Part shown: piece after piece, positions 1-12,109 of the stretch
How positions within the stretch are numbered: position 1 is the first letter of the stretch
How the letters are laid out: each line of letters starts with the position of its first letter
Assembly (NCBI RefSeq): GCF_000247695.1
Contig: NW_004624843.1
Location: 4,457,831 to 4,521,830 of the forward strand
From: Heterocephalus glaber
Lineage: Eukaryota; Chordata; Mammalia; Rodentia; Bathyergidae
Direction: 5' to 3'
DNA: 64,000 nt
Notes under the pieces: model-generated
The model's input: the letters and a program-made list of their open reading frames with translations, nothing else
Databases searched by the model: none
Told to the model about the DNA's origin: nothing
Made by a program: the position numbers and the translations under genes

Positions 1-584
1 ACACCGGTCCTTCACAGACTGTCTCTAAGAATAGAAGAGGAGGGAACACTGCAAATTCATTCAGTGAGGCTGATAGTACTTTGATAGTAAAATTGGACAA
101 GGCTGTTACAGGCAACCCCAGACCAATAAATTACGCGTGTTCACAGAGTTAAAGACAGTATTTTACAGTGACAGTAATCCACAGTTTATGCTATAGATTC
201 AACAGATTCTCAGCTATCATTTTTGCAGAAATGGGCAAACTGATTCTAAAATTCATAGAGAAATGCAAGAGACCCAGAATAGCCAAAAGAATCTTGAGCA
301 AAATTGAAGGAATCACACTTGCCAATTTCAGGCCTTTCTACAAAAGCACAGGAATCAAGAGAAGTACAGGTAGTACGGGCATAAGAATAGGCATATGGGA
401 GGAATGGAATTAAGTTGAGCATCCAGAAATAAACTGGCACATTAATGATCTGCTGACTTTTTTGACAAGGGTGCTAACACTAAGGAAAGAATAGTTTTTT
501 CAAAGAATGATACTAATAAGAGCTAAAAGCATAAAACAGAAAACTTACCTATGTGTGAATCTCCATGACTTTAGGCATTATTTT

Positions 585-992
585 CTTATACAGTCCCTTA
601 TCCCAAATGTGTGGGACTGGAGTGTTTTGGGTTTGGGGTTGTGGAATATTGGCATGTACATGATGAGAAACCTTAGGGTTGAGACCCACATCAGACATAA
701 CCTGACACACATAACTTAAAGGCCACTTTGGAACGTAGTGTGAGCAGACTGCTTTGTGGCTGCATTGTGTCACATGAGGTCAGGTATGGAATTATCTACT
801 TCTCATGTCATGGTGACACTCAAAAAAGTGTCACATTTGGGAGGGCCAGGAATTTAGCTCAGTGGTTTCTCCGCCTGCTGTGTAAGCATGAGGACCCAAG
901 TTCAATCCCCAGTACTAAAAAAATTTTTTTTAAATGTCACATTTGGGACCAGTTCAGATTTCAGATTTTCAGGTTATGTTCAACCTATACCT
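585..992 (+). mobile_element. Ancient non-autonomous DNA transposon (MER type)
   Basis: It begins with a CAGTCCCTTATCCCAAATG-like end and finishes with TTTCAGATTTTCAGGTTATG then TTCAACCTATAC, resembling the ends of an old mammalian cut-and-paste MER element. It sits inside L1 sequence and is itself interrupted by an ID SINE. The family name is uncertain. Confidence 0.55.
842..924 (+). mobile_element. ID SINE
   Basis: It is inserted in the MER-type transposon. The sequence GTCACATTTGGGA occurs on both sides as the target-site duplication. Confidence 0.85.
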
Positions 993-1059
993 AAGGCACG
1001 AACAAACCAGAAAAAGAAAAAAAGATGAATTTCATCAAATTAAAAACTTTTGATTATGT

Positions 1060-1126
1060 GGTGCTAGGAATCAAACCCAGGGCCTCACACATACCAGGCA
1101 AATGCTCTACCACTAAGCTCGCCCTC
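1060..1126 (-). mobile_element. ID-like SINE, antisense
   Basis: An older ID form (GGTGCTAGGAATCAAACCC ... CTACCACTAAGCTCGCCC) lies in the L1. AATTTAAAAACYTT-type sequence flanks it as a probable target duplication. Confidence 0.7.
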
Positions 1127-1739
1127 AATTTAAAAACCTTTATGCTGCAAAGTGCCCATCAAGATAGTGAAAAGACAACCCACAGGATATGAGAAAATAT
1201 TTTCAGATGATATATATGATAATACATGTGTAACCAAAATATATAAATAACTTACAATTCAGTAGTAAAAATACAACCTAACTTTTAAATGAGTAGTTCT
1301 TTGTTTTTGGTTTGTGGGGTGGGTGAGTGTGTGTGTGTGTGTATATATATGTGTACAGCTTCACACATATGAGGCAAGCAGTTCAGTGGCAAAATATTTG
1401 AATAGACATCTCCAAAGAAGATTCAAATGGCCAATAAATACATGAAAAGATGCTTGGTATCACTAGTCACTAGGGAAATGCTAATCAAAATCACAGGAGA
1501 TGACTTAAAATCATACCCAGGAGAATAGCTATCATTTGAAAACAAGACAGATAGTATGTTGGCAGGAATGTAGGAATGTAAACTACTGTACCCACTGTGG
1601 AAAACAGTTCGGCAGATGCTCAGAAAGTTGAATGTGTTCTTACTACATTACCTGGTAATTCCATTCTGAGGTATAGAACAATGTGAACTGAAAGCTATTT
1701 CCACATAAAAACTTGTACACTACTGTTTGTATCAGACAG

Positions 1740-1868
1740 AAGATCATGAGTTCAAGGCTAGCCCGGGCAACTTAGCAAGACCTGTCTCAAATAAAAAAGC
1801 TTAGCTTAGTGCTAGAGCATTTGCCTAGCATGTGTGAGGCCCTAGTCTCAAGCTCCAGTGCACCCCTT
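1740..1868 (+). mobile_element. B1-ID composite SINE, 5'-truncated
   Basis: The 3' part of a B1 (GAGTTCAAGGCTAGCCCGGG ... CTGTCTCAAAT) runs directly into an old ID unit (TTAGCTTAGTGCTAGAGC). Confidence 0.7.
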
Positions 1869-1910
1869 CCCCCCACAGAAAAAGAATGAATAATGTTTTT
1901 GGTTGGTTGG

Positions 1911-2048
1911 TTGTGACAGGGTCTTACTGTGTAGTTCAGGCAGTCCAGAATTCACTATGTACCCCAGGCTGGCCTTGAACTTGCAGTGATCCTCCTGCCT
2001 CAGCCTCCCAAGTGCTGGGATTACAGGCATGAGGCACCATGCCTACCC
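1911..2048 (-). mobile_element. B1 SINE
   Basis: Antisense B1 with the internal duplication typical of rodent quasi-dimeric copies (two GTAGTTCAGGC/GTACCCCAGGC units). Confidence 0.85.
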
Positions 2049-2261
2049 TGGATGTAATATATGCAATGGAATATTATTCAACCCTTAGAAAGAAAGACAT
2101 GTTGATAGGTGTTACAGTGTAACATTGAAAACATGCTAAGCGAAAGAACCCATACACAGAACCCACATGCTGTATGCTTACCTCTATAGGAAATGTTCAG
2201 AATAGTGTGTCTGTAGAGACAAAAGTTAGATTAGTGGTTGCCAGGAATAGAAGGGGAAAGT

Positions 2262-2338
2262 GAGCTGGGCATGGTGGCCCGTGTCTGTAATCCCTGCACT
2301 CAAGAGGCTGAGGCAGGAGGATCACCTCGAGTTCAGGG
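2262..2338 (+). mobile_element. B1 SINE, 3'-truncated
   Basis: The left half only, from GAGCTGGGCATGGTGG to GATCACCTCGAGTTC. Confidence 0.8.
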
Positions 2339-2479
2339 AAAAAAAGAAGCAGCAAATGGAGGGTGACTGCTAATGGGAGCAGGGTCTCCTTTAGATGTTC
2401 TTAAATTCGGTAGCAGAGAGTTGTATAGGTAAGTGAATATACTAGAGTGTACACTTTAAAAGAGTAAATAAAATTTTGA

Positions 2480-2625
2480 GGATTGCATGTTTGAGGCCAG
2501 CTTGGGCGACTTAGTGAGACCCTGTTTCAGATTTAAAAACAAAAAGAGATAAGGATGTACCCAGTGGTAGAGTGCTTGGCTAGCATCCACAAGGTCCTTG
2601 TTCAACCCCCAGCACTAGAAACACA
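2480..2625 (+). mobile_element. B1-ID composite SINE
   Basis: The B1 right end (GAGGCCAGCTTGGGCGAC) is joined to an old ID unit (CCCAGTGGTAGAGTGCTTGG). Confidence 0.7.
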
Positions 2626-2669
2626 AAAAGAGGCGTGCCCTTAGTCTTGTGTGACTTACGCCTCAGGTT

Positions 2670-2734
2670 AAGAAAACAGCAATGCTGAGTTTGAGCCCCG
2701 GTACCAAAAAAAAAGAAAAAGAAAACAGCAATGC
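2670..2734 (+). mobile_element. Short ID fragment with perfect target duplication
   Basis: Only the last ~33 bp of an ID (GAGTTTGAGCCCCGGTACC plus A-tail) is present. AAGAAAACAGCAATGC lies on both sides (2670 and 2719), marking a 5'-truncated retroposition. Confidence 0.75.
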
Positions 2735-3001
2735 AACCAATCCTCAATCGACAGCAGGGCCCTCAGACCACACAGTGAAAAGGGCAGTATTTTGAAAGGG
2801 AGCTACAGTCCTACTCTGCTTCCTGTGCATCTTAAAGCAACAGTGGGGTGCTTGGCAGCAGGAGGTGCTACAGGCCTGTATCTTCCATCCTCCTCAGGCT
2901 TCCTAGAGATTATATTGCAGGATCTGGGTTGGAGTATTTCCTTTCTGTTAAGCATGAAGGTGCTATAAGCTAGAGATACATGTTTACGAAACTAGGAAGC
3001 A

Positions 3002-3090
3002 GGGGCCAGGGACTTAGCTCAGTGGTTCTGCCGCCTGCCTCAAAAGTGCAAGGTCCTGAGTTTGATCCCTGGTACCAAAAAAAAACCTAG
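3002..3090 (+). mobile_element. ID SINE
   Basis: Near full-length, with CTAGGAAG repeated on both flanks. Confidence 0.9.
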
Positions 3091-4245
3091 GAAGTGCTCT
3101 TGTGAACATGGATGGAAGATTCATCTCCATTGTCCAGCAGGAGGTTCAAGCAGACTTTAGGACAGGGAGGGTCAGCACAGTGGTCTTGTACTTTGTTCTC
3201 AGGCTGAGTGTTAGTAGTAAAGGCACAGTCTGTTCACAAAATCCAAGACAAGCCAGCTTTTAAAGGATTGTAGGTTAAAATGTGCCGATGTGTATGTTGG
3301 GAGAAGGGAAGTAGTTTAGAAATTCAGGAAAGCACACCAGTTTTATAGCGTGGCAAGGCAGAGTCCTGCTGAGTACAATTGGATTAGGTCCAACTGCAGA
3401 GAGCCTTATACATATGTAAATTACTTAAGTTATGTGCTTGTGCTTCTTTTCCTTCCCAGTAATGTGCTTTGGTAGAAATACGCTTTGTCCAGATGTGCCC
3501 TGCCACTGTTGACAGATTTAATTACAGAGAGCAGCTTTCCATTTCCTTTGACACAGGCAAGCAGATAGAATAAGATTAGCACAACCAGAGATGGGTAAAT
3601 ACTTTGGTGTATGGATTTGCCTTCTGCTAATGTATTGAGAAAGGGCATAATAGAGTCCTGCTGCAGTCTACTTGCCTTTGTTTTCCTGTCAGCTGTGCAT
3701 CACAGGGATTTACAGATGTCGTGGTATTTATGTGATTTTCTCCATCCCTCAGGAATTGCTAGGGGAACGTGACTTTTCACTTGTGAGTTTTCTCATGTCC
3801 AAAGTGATGGTCATCTCCCAAACTTCATGGCCACTGATGTGTGTTCACGTCAACTGGGGATCCTGGGAAAGTGCAGGTTCTGGGATCTAGGGCAGGACCA
3901 GCCTTTCGGGTTCTTACCAGGCTCCTGGGTGATAAAGGAGGCTCTGGCCCAGCACCACCAGTCTGCGTGGAAGGCACCCAGGCGTGTAGACGGCAGACAC
4001 TGCACTGCGAAACTAGTGTGAAACTGGGGTGCAGCCTCCACACGGAGCAGCATCACGTGCTCTGTCATCCAGAGCCATGGGGCAGGTTTGCAAATACTCC
4101 ACAGAAGTCAGTTTTCTTTATCCTTTTATAGTTCTCCCTCAGCTTTTTACTTTCAAATCAGTGCAGCAACTTAACAAATATGCACTTCAGATTATAGAGC
4201 ACCCCAAATGTGAGCGGGGCTCATGCTGTACATCCTGTGTGTTGA

Positions 4246-4395
<150 letters not shown>

Positions 4396-4679
4396 GGACC
4401 AGACGTGAGTGCGCCACCTCTGTCAGACTTCATACAGGTCCTGTGCAAGGACACTGTCTCGCTCGCACATTTACCTACACAATAGGAAAATTTTCCCCTT
4501 TAAAACCCTTTTCTGCATCTGTAGCCAAAGATTCCTTTTCTTCTCTAACTCTGCCCTGTAGTACTTCACCAGTGCTACTCAAAGTGGCTGGTCTATACAC
4601 CCCTATAGGTCCATGAGGATACAAGAAGCTTGCTCCAGACGTGAGCCTGCTCAGTGCATCTTTCCTCAGCAGAGGCTCA

Positions 4680-4781
4680 CCCCGCATTGTGCGCACACCT
4701 GTAATCTCAGCACTCTGCCAGACAGAGGCAGGAGGGTACATTCAAGCCCAGCCTGGGCAACTATAAAATAATTTTTTTAAA
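4680..4781 (+). mobile_element. B1 SINE, degenerate
   Basis: CACACCTGTAATCTCAGCAC to CAGCCTGGGCAACTATAAAA, with a divergent head. Confidence 0.7.
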
Positions 4782-4795
4782 AGGGCTAGGGATAT

Positions 4796-4985
4796 AGCCA
4801 CACATGGTGGCGCATGCCTGTAATCTCAGCACTCAGGAGGCTGAGGCAGGAGAATCTCTATGATTTCAGGGCCAGCCTGGGCTACATAGCAAGACCCTGT
4901 CTCAAAAAAAACAAAAACAAAAAATGCTGGGTCTGTAACTCGGTGCAAAGGTCTTCAGTTCAATCCCCAGTGCTGCAAAAAAAGA
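4796..4985 (+). mobile_element. B1 followed by an old ID unit
   Basis: The B1 spans 4799-4909. After its A-tail an ID-like piece (GTAACTCGGTGC ... CAGTTCAATCCCCAGTGC) runs to 4983. Confidence 0.75.
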
Positions 4986-5013
4986 AAATAAGAAAGTCTT
5001 AAAAGATAGTCCA

Positions 5014-5103
5014 GGGGCTGGGGATTTAGCTCAGTGGCATCGCCACTTGCCTTGCAAGTGCAAGGTCCTGAGTTCGATCCCTGGTACCAAAAAAAAAAAA
5101 AAG
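5014..5103 (+). mobile_element. ID SINE
   Basis: Intact A- and B-box motifs. The target duplication AAGRTAGTCCA lies on both sides. Confidence 0.9.
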
Positions 5104-6014
5104 GTAGTCCACTGCACTGCGTAGTGTGCTCAGTGCTGGCATGGTGTGTGTCTTGGTGGAAGCTCCTTTTGTGATCAGTGAGTCTGGCCAGCATCATCCG
5201 TAGATCGCACTTTTGAGTAGCACAGCTGTAGCCTTCTTACTGATTCTTCACCCTCTGTCCCTTTTGGAAGTGCTTTCAGCTCTGAAAGCCATAACACTCA
5301 TTTCTTGGGTGGGGCTCTTAAACATCTAATGCACTATAAGACTTGGGGGTCAGCCAGACCACACCGAAGAGCTCTGTGGAGCTGCAGAGGTGACTGTTGT
5401 GCCAGTGTCCTAGCAGGTAGAGCCAGGCTTCAGGTGTGAAAGACAAGGATGGCCCAGCTGTGTGAAGTGCCCACTCGAGTCCACCCTCATCTTTGGATAG
5501 TCAGCACGTATCTGACACATGAGCGATATGTAAGCTGGTTCCCCTAGGTCTGACCTGGGACACATTTTCATAAAAGTATTAATGTATTTTACTCTATAAG
5601 GACAGTATCATTTATTATAGTATGATAAAATAATCTTTCCTGGTGAGTGTTACACACTGACTAGCAATTGATGAAAGCTTCAGAGAACTCTCAGGTAAAT
5701 AGTAAGGCAGAAACCCTGCCATTACTAGGAAAATATATTCGGGCCTCAGAGAGCAGGAGTTTTATACTAACTTACTTGCTACATAAGCTTGCCTTTGGAG
5801 ATTCCCTTTGCACCTTGCTGGTTTCCTAAGTGTTACCCACACAATGCATGAGTCGCTGTCACGATCGCTTGGCCTGTCACAGAACTGAGTTGACTCCAGT
5901 AGCCCTGCTAGCCTTGCATAATACCTCACCAAAACCCCAGTGATACCTTCTGAGGCCGTTAACTGCAGAATGGCTGAGAGGGCTACCACTGGAAATTGGA
6001 TTCTTACTAGTTTT

Positions 6015-6104
6015 GTTTGGTTTGGTTTGGTACCAGGTATTGAACTCGGAACCTTGTGCTTGCACGGCAAGCAGCGGAACCACCAACCTAAATCCCTGGC
6101 CCCC
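6015..6104 (-). mobile_element. ID SINE, antisense
   Basis: CTTACTAGTTTT lies at both flanks (about 6003 and 6104). Confidence 0.9.
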
Positions 6105-6272
6105 TTACTAGTTTTTAAAAGGATAAAAATATTAGGTCTGGAAGAAGTTTGTAAACTGGCACATTAGGACCCCAAAGGCAGGGCTAGAGCTTTACGTTTC
6201 AACAGCCTGTAGTTTAAAGAAAGTCTGAAATAAAGAAATGACACTGCTTCCACCACCGCCTTCCCTTCCCAG

Positions 6273-6460
6273 GGCCTCGCCGGCTCGTGTGGAGCCGCCT
6301 GTGAGGGCCTCGTCGAGACCTCCTCCATGCATGTGTCCTTGCCTCTGCGCTGACCGAAGGGCCTGTCTCCAAGTCTGGCTGAAGAGAAAACACACGACTG
6401 TTTAGTGCGCTCTTTCACAGAACTTGGTTTTCAAATAAATATATTAAAACCTCCACATGG
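6273..6460 (+). other. PSMD1: PSMD1 terminal exon, 3'UTR only (inferred)
   Basis: A strong acceptor (pyrimidine tract, then TTCCCAG ending at 6272) precedes GGCCTCGCCGGC, and a canonical AATAAA follows at 6434-6439. No coding sequence is needed because the stop is in the previous exon. The downstream end is taken as ~20 nt past the poly(A) signal. Extent is inferred, and a weaker upstream acceptor near 6171 cannot be excluded. Confidence 0.65.
6434..6439 (+). promoter_or_regulatory. PSMD1: Poly(A) signal AATAAA of PSMD1
   Basis: A canonical hexamer followed within 40 nt by a T/G-rich stretch (TTTTGTTGTTTTTT at ~6468), the usual downstream element. Confidence 0.7.
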
Positions 6461-6716
6461 ACAAGACTTTTGTTGTTTTTTTAGCCTGGGTTTTAAATGG
6501 ATCAAATTACCTCCATCATGAAATACCTAAATCCAAAGACCCGAGGCGTTAATGTGCTAGGAGCATGTGTGAGCCTTTGATAGTGACAAACAGTGAAGCA
6601 CACTGACCTTCTAGACCATTTGAGGGTGCTCTTGCTTAGGTATGATGTCATGCTGTCATCTTTGCACATTAATAAGTATGTGCATCTTTCCTCCTTTAAA
6701 AAATTAATACACAGCC

Positions 6717-6805
6717 GGGGCCAGGGATTTAGCTCAGTGATTTTGCCACCTGCTGCACAAGCACAAGGACCCAAGTTTGATCCCCAGTACCAAAAAAAAA
6801 AAAAG
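6717..6805 (+). mobile_element. ID SINE
   Basis: Flanked by AAATTAATRCACA on both sides. Confidence 0.9.
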
Positions 6806-7096
6806 AAATTAATGCACAAATTATACACCATTTGAAGATAATGAGGGGAAAACCTTGTTCAGCATCCCAGGAATTTTCTGCAGTTTTTTAATGGGATGGA
6901 GGGTGGGGAGCCATCACTCACTGAAGAAGTCCTATTAATGATAAAAGGAAGAAACTTTTTTTTTCTGTGCTGAGCTACAAATTACTTAGTTTCATTTAGC
7001 CACAGGATCTGATAATATATCTTTTTTCCCTATTTTTTTTATGTTTCTTTTTTCAAATTGAGGTTTAATTTAAAAAAAAAAAAAAAAGCAATAAAG

Positions 7097-7236
7097 TACT
7101 ACTAGGCATAGCGGTGCACACCTGTAATCCCAGCACTTCAAAGGCTGAGACAGGAGGATCGCCTATGTACCCTGGGCTACATAGTAAGTTCAGGACCAGC
7201 CTGAACTACATAATGAAGCTCTGTCTCAAAAAGAAA
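7097..7236 (+). mobile_element. B1 SINE
   Basis: A quasi-dimeric copy with the internal duplication (GGGCTACATAGTAAGTTC ... CTGAACTACATAATGAAG). Confidence 0.85.
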
Positions 7237-8345
7237 AGCAGTAAGATGCAGAAAATTCAAGTTTATGCAGCTTAATGAGTTTGGACAAGTACAGTTTTGA
7301 TTTCTACACTAGCAGAGTGGAGGTTGTGCTTTTAGAATGAGTGGGCAGGGACATCATTCCGCCAATTACTGCGTCCCTCGTGTCCTGCCGGAGGAAAGGT
7401 CTTGCTGATCTGCTGGGACACAGGAGCAAGTCAAGAGCTGAATTTGAGAGGTTTTCTGCTTTGGTCTTCAAGTGTGTATTTTTAAAAAGCACATAGCTTC
7501 TGAAATTACACACGAGGCACTCTGGCCTTGCCCCGAACACCTCTGAGTCTGAAGGAGCCTTAGGGGAAACACACTCTCTCCGTAGATAAACCCCAGCGCA
7601 TTTGTCTACACAGCTGCACCCAGTCCAGGGCTAAAGGTCACTGTGTAGATGGCTCTTGCGTTTCATCTCCTCCTGTGTAAAGCTGTTGTTTCCTCAATAC
7701 CAGATAATTCTATGAAGGAGATTATCTCATTTCCTAGCCTCATTAGCGGTGGCCTTCCTGTGGGAGCTCTTAACATCGCCTGCCTTTCAGACCGTTATCT
7801 CTTCTATTTCCCTTCATACACAGATGTTCAAACAACAGGAGTCTTGAAATGATGTCACTGCCCAAAACCGTGCAGTGGGACAAGCAGTGTGCTCTGGCCT
7901 TCTGCCCAGGCACTGCGTCCTTCCAGAACAACAGACTGGGCTCCGGAGAGCGGTCGGCACCGGCTCCTGCTTGGCAGTGCAGTTCAGAGTCAGCCTCGAG
8001 ACAGGCATAGCAAGAGGAGGGCAGGCCGCTCGGCAGGATGGCCCCTTGAATCAGCCGATGAGCCCTCTTCCGGGAAATGCATTGAGAGCTAACCAAGGAG
8101 CAAAGAAATCCAAAGCGACTAGGACAGGTGGGATAAAGTCCTGTCTGTATGAAGACAGGCAGGTGTCAGAACCGACGGGCTTAGTAGAAGACGGGAATGG
8201 AGCAGCAAGGCCCGGATGGTGGCACAGTGGAGCACACAGCAGTCAGACCAAGGGAAGACTGGCTTAAATTAGACCTGATGCCAGGAGACAGTCTTTCTCC
8301 TGCTGGTCTGCAGGTAAAGGGCTACTATCTTTGAAAACCATCCCT

Positions 8346-8474
8346 TTGCTAGGCACGGTGGTGCATGCCTGTAATCCCAGTACTCAGGAGGCTGAGGCAG
8401 GAGGATCCCAGCAAGTTCAAGGCCAGTCTGGGCTGCATAGTGAGACTCATCTCAAAATACCAGAAAAAAAAGGG
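8346..8474 (+). mobile_element. B1 SINE
   Basis: GCTAGGCACGGTGGTGCATG through CTCATCTCAAAATACC; the internal duplication is absent. Confidence 0.85.
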
Positions 8475-8945
8475 AAGAAAAAGAAAAATGCCCTCCTTGG
8501 CTTCTCTGACATGCTCTAGTTTTCTTCCTGTCTTGGATCTGCCCTTCATTTAACAGATTGCATAATTGTCTTTATTTGAGCATCTGGCTATTCAGGTATT
8601 GTGTGATCCTTGGGCAGATCTTTAGCTGCTGGCCATCTTCAGAAATTGGCATCTGGTCATCTTCACAGTCTGCTTCCTCCAAACAACTTCATCCATCCTG
8701 CACTCGTGCCCCTTTGTGCTGGTGATTTGGAGAACCACGTCCCTCTCCACTGTCTTTCCTCCGACTCCTGGTGTGCTCATCCAGCCATTGGGTCTGCGTG
8801 GCTGTGCTCAGCCTCTCTGAGAGCTCTGCCTCCATTGCTCCTCCCCACTGCTCCCTACCCCCCCTTCTGTACTTGGCATAGTCTGTTCCACTCCAAATCT
8901 ATCTAAAATGCAGATCATGTTGGTCCCAGTTTAAAAGCTTTCAGT

Positions 8946-9035
8946 AGGGGCCAGTGATTTAGCTCAGTGGTTCCGCCGCCTGCCTCACAAGTGCAAGGTC
9001 CCGTGTTCGATCCACAGTACCGAAAAAAAAAAAAA
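8946..9035 (+). mobile_element. ID SINE
   Basis: TAAAAGCTTTCA flanks it on both sides. Confidence 0.9.
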
Positions 9036-9053
9036 CAGATAAAAGCTTTCAAG

Positions 9054-9204
9054 GTGGCCAGGTGTGGTGGATGCCTATAATCCCAGCACTTGGGAGTCAG
9101 AGGCAGGAGGATCGCTATAAGTTCAAGGCCAATCTGGGCCACATAGTTCATAGTTCAAGGCCAGCCTGAACTGCACAGTGAGACCCTGTCTCCAAAAAAA
9201 TAAA
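9054..9204 (+). mobile_element. B1 SINE
   Basis: A copy with duplicated middle (two GTTCAAGGCCA units), starting right after the preceding ID element's target duplication. Confidence 0.85.
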
Positions 9205-9668
9205 AACGCTCTCAGTCCTTCCTTGCAGAATAAAGCCTGGATTCTGGAATATGTGTCCATAGCTGTTCCTGCATCAGCTGCTGCTTTCCTCTCCAGCCTC
9301 CGGCCTCCTCAGTCCTCACACTCAGAGCTGCTTCCACTTCGTCCAAGGACCTCGGCTCACCTGGCCTTTGCACATACTACTGTCTGCCTGAAATACCCTC
9401 CTGTTATGGCCCCTCCACTTTCTGGTCTAGATCTGGTAAAACTGCAGATGCTCCTTGACTCAATGAAGTTAACGTCTTGGTGATAAGTTGAAACCTGCCA
9501 AGCATCATAGCTTGGCAACATCGGTCGTCTCCCCTCGAGATTGCACATGTCGGTGCAGCTGCAGCTCTCAGAGATTGGGCCACATAGCCCAAGAAATACT
9601 TCACATTCAAAATTTTAAGTACAGTTTCACTGATACTACCTTTGTAGTATCTTAAGTTGAAAAGTCAT

Positions 9669-9760
9669 AGGCTGGGGATTTAGCTCAGTGGTTCTGGTGC
9701 CTGCCTCGAAAGTGCAAGGTCCTGAGTTTGATCCCCAGTACCAGTACCAAAAAAAAAAAG
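9669..9760 (+). mobile_element. ID SINE
   Basis: The tail junction repeats CCAGTACC. AAAAGTCA-type sequence flanks both ends. Confidence 0.9.
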
Positions 9761-10484
9761 TCAGAAGCCAAACCATCATACGTCAGGGACATGTGGTCTC
9801 TCATTCCTACCCCAAGCCTCGGGCTAGCTTCTCTGCTTCCTCAACCAGACCCTGGCCCCCACGGTCCTTGTGCCACACTCAGCCGTTACCTAGTTTGATT
9901 GCCTGGCCCCGTGCCTGTCTTGCTGTGTTCTTGGGAACAGTCATCAGGAGCCACAGCTAAGACAGAACAAGCTGGGTAGAGTCCACAACCACATGGCACT
10001 TGGTTCTGTGTGGAGCTGCCTTCCTGGGGCCTGATGTCTTCCTTCACTTCTACAGTGACTACACTTTCCCTGAGAACTGGTTTTTAGTTGGTTTTGCTTG
10101 TGAGTAGCCCTTAGCTCTTCTTTGCCGCACAGATGGTGTCTTGGAATCTCTCACTGGCATGAGGAGATGGAGAAACCTGAGCTTAGGCAGATACTTTTGT
10201 GGCTCTGTCGCAGCTGTGTCCCAGCCTTAGATGCAGCATCCCTGAGATGCTTGCACTTAACAAGTGCTTCTGACTGTTTGAGGGGCTCAAGTTCCCTGAT
10301 AGGTGAGTGGTGGGTGCCCTTCCGGGTCACACCATGGGAACGGCAAGGACTCAGGCTCCAGACAGGTTCAGGTCCGGATCTTGCCCCTTAGTGGCTTCCT
10401 CATTTGTACAGAGGAAATAGTGTTGGCCTCAAGGCTGCTGGGGACTAAACAGCCAACTGCCACAGGCTGCTAGGGTTAGGATCC

Positions 10485-10895
10485 AAAATGTCTCCCAAAA
10501 GCCTCATTGTGTTGAAGACTGCGGGGCTTTGGGCGTAATTGGATCTTGAGGGCTGTAACTTGACACCAAATGGATGAAGCATGGGTGAGTTCACACCTGA
10601 ATGGGCTGCTGGGAGGTGGGGCCTAGTCAGGTGAGGGTGCCTTCAAAGGTGTACTTTATACCTCGTCCCCAGCTCTTTTCCCTCTCTCTGCTTCCTGTCT
10701 GCCATGAAGTCAGCAGCTTTCCTCTACTACACCCTTCCGCCATGATGTTTCAGCCCACCACCTAAAAGACCTAAAACCAATGGAACCAGCTGACCATGGA
10801 CTGAAACCTCTGTAACTGTAAGCCAGAATAAACCTTTCCTTCTTTAAATTCCTCTTCTCAGGTATTTTGTCACAGTGCCAGGAAGCTAATGCAGA
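10485..10895 (+). mobile_element. MaLR-type LTR (probable)
   Basis: The order of landmarks fits a mammalian-apparent LTR: GTCTCCCAAAAGCC near the start, GGGAGGTGGGGCCT in the middle, AATAAACC near 10829 and CTCAGGTATTTTGTCACAG at the end. No internal retroviral sequence adjoins it. Confidence 0.55.
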
Positions 10896-12109
10896 GGCAT
10901 ACTGTGTGCTGGACACTGCTCAGAGCCACGCCCTTCCCTCACAGCCACCTGAAGAGGCAGACATTGCGCCTAGAGGTGATGCAGGCAGACAGCCTAGTGC
11001 TCCAGGAGGCCTTCGATACATTCCAGCTGGATCAGCATGGTGTGGCCTCTCATCTTACAGCAGGGACAATCAGACTGAAACAACTTGCTGAACATTGAAA
11101 ACCATTATTACAGTTGTGCTTCTGGTTCATTTTTCCATGCTTCCATTTAACCATCTTGCCAGAGATTGCTGGCCTCGGAATCTTCCGGGAGTGTTGCTTC
11201 AGCAACACAGCAGACCCACCATGCCCACTCTGCCCATTCTGTATCCCTGACCTCTCCTGGTTTGTGTCTCTGTCACACTCCTAAGCCTCCTCACAAAGGT
11301 AGCAGTAACAGCCACCCTGGGCCTGGCATAGCCGTTGGCTGTGAGCATTTCCCATCTGTGTGCAGGCAGGCATAGGGCAGTTCCGCTGGTGCATAGAAAC
11401 ACATGGTGTTTTCCAATCAGCGAGTTAGTGGTTTGTAATAAAATTGCATCTGGGAGATGATTTCCTTGAAGCTTGTGACCATTCTTCAGAACCAGGACTT
11501 GGCAAAGAGATGGACAGAGATAAAGCGTTTCCTGTCAAGTCTCATTCCCATGACCCGGTGTGGGCAGCTCTGACCCTGTGCTAGTGTTTAAGGAAACCCT
11601 GATTCATGTCACAGATGGAAGAGGTTTAGAAGCATCCAAGCTGCTTGCTTATGCTGGGCATGAACTGGCATCCCCCACTGAGGGCAGGTGTTGGGTCTAA
11701 GCACATCCCTTCCTGGATTCCTGGACTAGAAGCTGGGGGCCACTGTCAGTCCCCCGGAATCAATCCTGTGCACAGTCCTCAGGCATGTATGGCAGCATTT
11801 GCAAAGTGACTAGTTGTTTTTCAGCCAAACCAGTCTTTAAATGAGTTCTTTAAGAGCAAGCCCCAAGTAACCCCAAAGTCCCTGCCTTGGTGTCTGAGCA
11901 GTAACACCTGTTGGTTTCAGATTAAGTTGTCACATAAGCATCAGGGAGTCTGGTGGCGCTGTCGGCTCTGGCTGATTTATGTCCATGGCACTGTAGCCAC
12001 CTGGCACGCTGTATGCTTATGTGTGTATGGCCTCTTTCCCCTGATGACCACATACACTTAACAATGACGAGGAGTTTGGTTTTGATGATTACCCGACTCC
12101 TAGTACCCA

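Larger units (their letters stand above)
1..2475 (+). repeat. L1 LINE 3' fragment, interrupted
   Basis: Around 230-470 the translation reads as the end of L1 ORF2 (LILKFIEKCKRPRIAKRIL, then GITLANF), followed by the typical run to an AGAAATAAA segment. L1 sequence resumes at 993-1060, 1126-1737, 2049-2262 and 2340-2475 (L1-type 3' region ending in AATAAAATTTT). It is broken by a DNA transposon, several SINEs and many stop codons, so it is a dead fragment. Confidence 0.8.
4405..6272 (+). other. PSMD1: PSMD1 3'UTR intron
   Basis: It is bounded by CAGAC/GTGAGT at 4404/4405 and a strong pyrimidine tract plus CCCAG at 6273. It holds a B1 cluster and two ID SINEs. 5103-6010 is otherwise unassigned single-copy-looking sequence. 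Confidence 0.65.

Noticed and set aside
5014..5103. tRNA-like sequences with A- and B-box (here and at ~40 other ID sites)
   Set aside because: They are SINE copies with A-rich tails and target duplications and cannot fold as functional tRNAs; no true tRNA gene was seen.
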